A DNA stretch of 64,000 bases. Origin: JASBTN01 sp965228805. Its GTDB lineage: Bacteria; Pseudomonadota; Alphaproteobacteria; Rhodobacterales; Rhodobacteraceae. How positions within the stretch are numbered: the first letter of the stretch is position 1; the number at the start of each line of letters is the position of its first letter. The position numbers and the translations under genes were made by a program. The stretch lies in assembly GCF_965228805.1 (NCBI RefSeq), contig NZ_CBDDIE010000003.1, forward strand, positions 434,001-498,000, written 5' to 3'. The notes below the pieces were generated by a model that saw only the letters and a program-made list of their open reading frames with translations, made no database searches and was not told the DNA's origin. Below are positions 63,982-64,000 of the stretch, piece after piece.

Positions 63982-64000
63982 GAGGTGTCCTTTCTCTCGC

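Overview
This window is a 64 kb piece of GC-rich chromosome from an alphaproteobacterium, most likely a Rhodobacterales (Roseobacter-group) species. The evidence is the high GC content and codon use, an Mcl1-type malyl-CoA/beta-methylmalyl-CoA lyase, gene neighbourhoods typical of that order (ycjX with a ycjF-like gene, rsmD beside a ferredoxin reductase, rpmI-rplT-pheS-pheT, accD-folC), several Rhodobacterales-type uncharacterised families, and its short palindromic intergenic repeats. I see no rRNA, CRISPR array, prophage or intact insertion sequence. One tRNA (Met, CAT) is present.

Layout. 1-2.2 kb: ycjF-like (cut by the window edge), acetyltransferase and ycjX in an overlapping operon. 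2.3-5.3 kb: VOC protein, branched-chain aminotransferase, then mlaC and mlaA (outer-membrane lipid asymmetry) on the minus strand. 5.4-11 kb: a type I secretion ABC/adaptor pair followed by RidA, glycerophosphodiesterase and a FemAB-like transferase. 11-19 kb: peroxiredoxin, ferredoxin reductase, rsmD, methionine aminopeptidase, sfsA, a cinA-like gene, an acetyltransferase, an AhpD-like protein and an OmpA-domain protein. 19-25.4 kb (minus): LysR regulator, AEC transporter, fadH, two uncharacterised cytosolic proteins and a lipoprotein. 25.5-30.5 kb: CPBP protease, accD, folC, a secreted rhodanese and a LysM protein. 30.6-39.3 kb: bestrophin, zapE, MFS, a MarR/isochorismatase pair, Lrp and alanine dehydrogenase (divergent), a glycosyltransferase and an FNR/DNR-type regulator. 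39.4-44.8 kb: outer-membrane barrel, tRNA-Met, mscS, mscL, GMC oxidoreductase, ytoQ and a small exported protein. 44.8-51.6 kb: pheT, an AT-richer inserted membrane gene, pheS, rplT, rpmI and pyruvate kinase. 51.7-55 kb: formylglutamate hydrolase family, CHMI family, DUF1244, and a DUF5671 gene flanked by two paralogous four-cysteine membrane-anchored proteins. 55-59.3 kb: D-amino acid aminotransferase, hypothetical, DMT transporter and a dgcA-dgcN pair (D-glutamate metabolism). 59.4-64 kb: MFS, mcl1, DMT transporter, a small exported helical protein and a GyrI-like protein.

Most of the window is core metabolism and envelope maintenance. The less ordinary material lies between genes. A roughly 140-190 bp structured element with terminal inverted repeats occurs three times, once between mscS and mscL. 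A family of AT-rich palindromes, often in tandem pairs, occurs four times, and a CCCCAGGATATTT-type box next to a hairpin occurs three times. The gene-level candidates for something undescribed are the DUF5671/four-Cys paralog cluster (53.2-55 kb) and the low-GC gene translationally coupled inside the pheS-pheT operon (47.2-47.7 kb).
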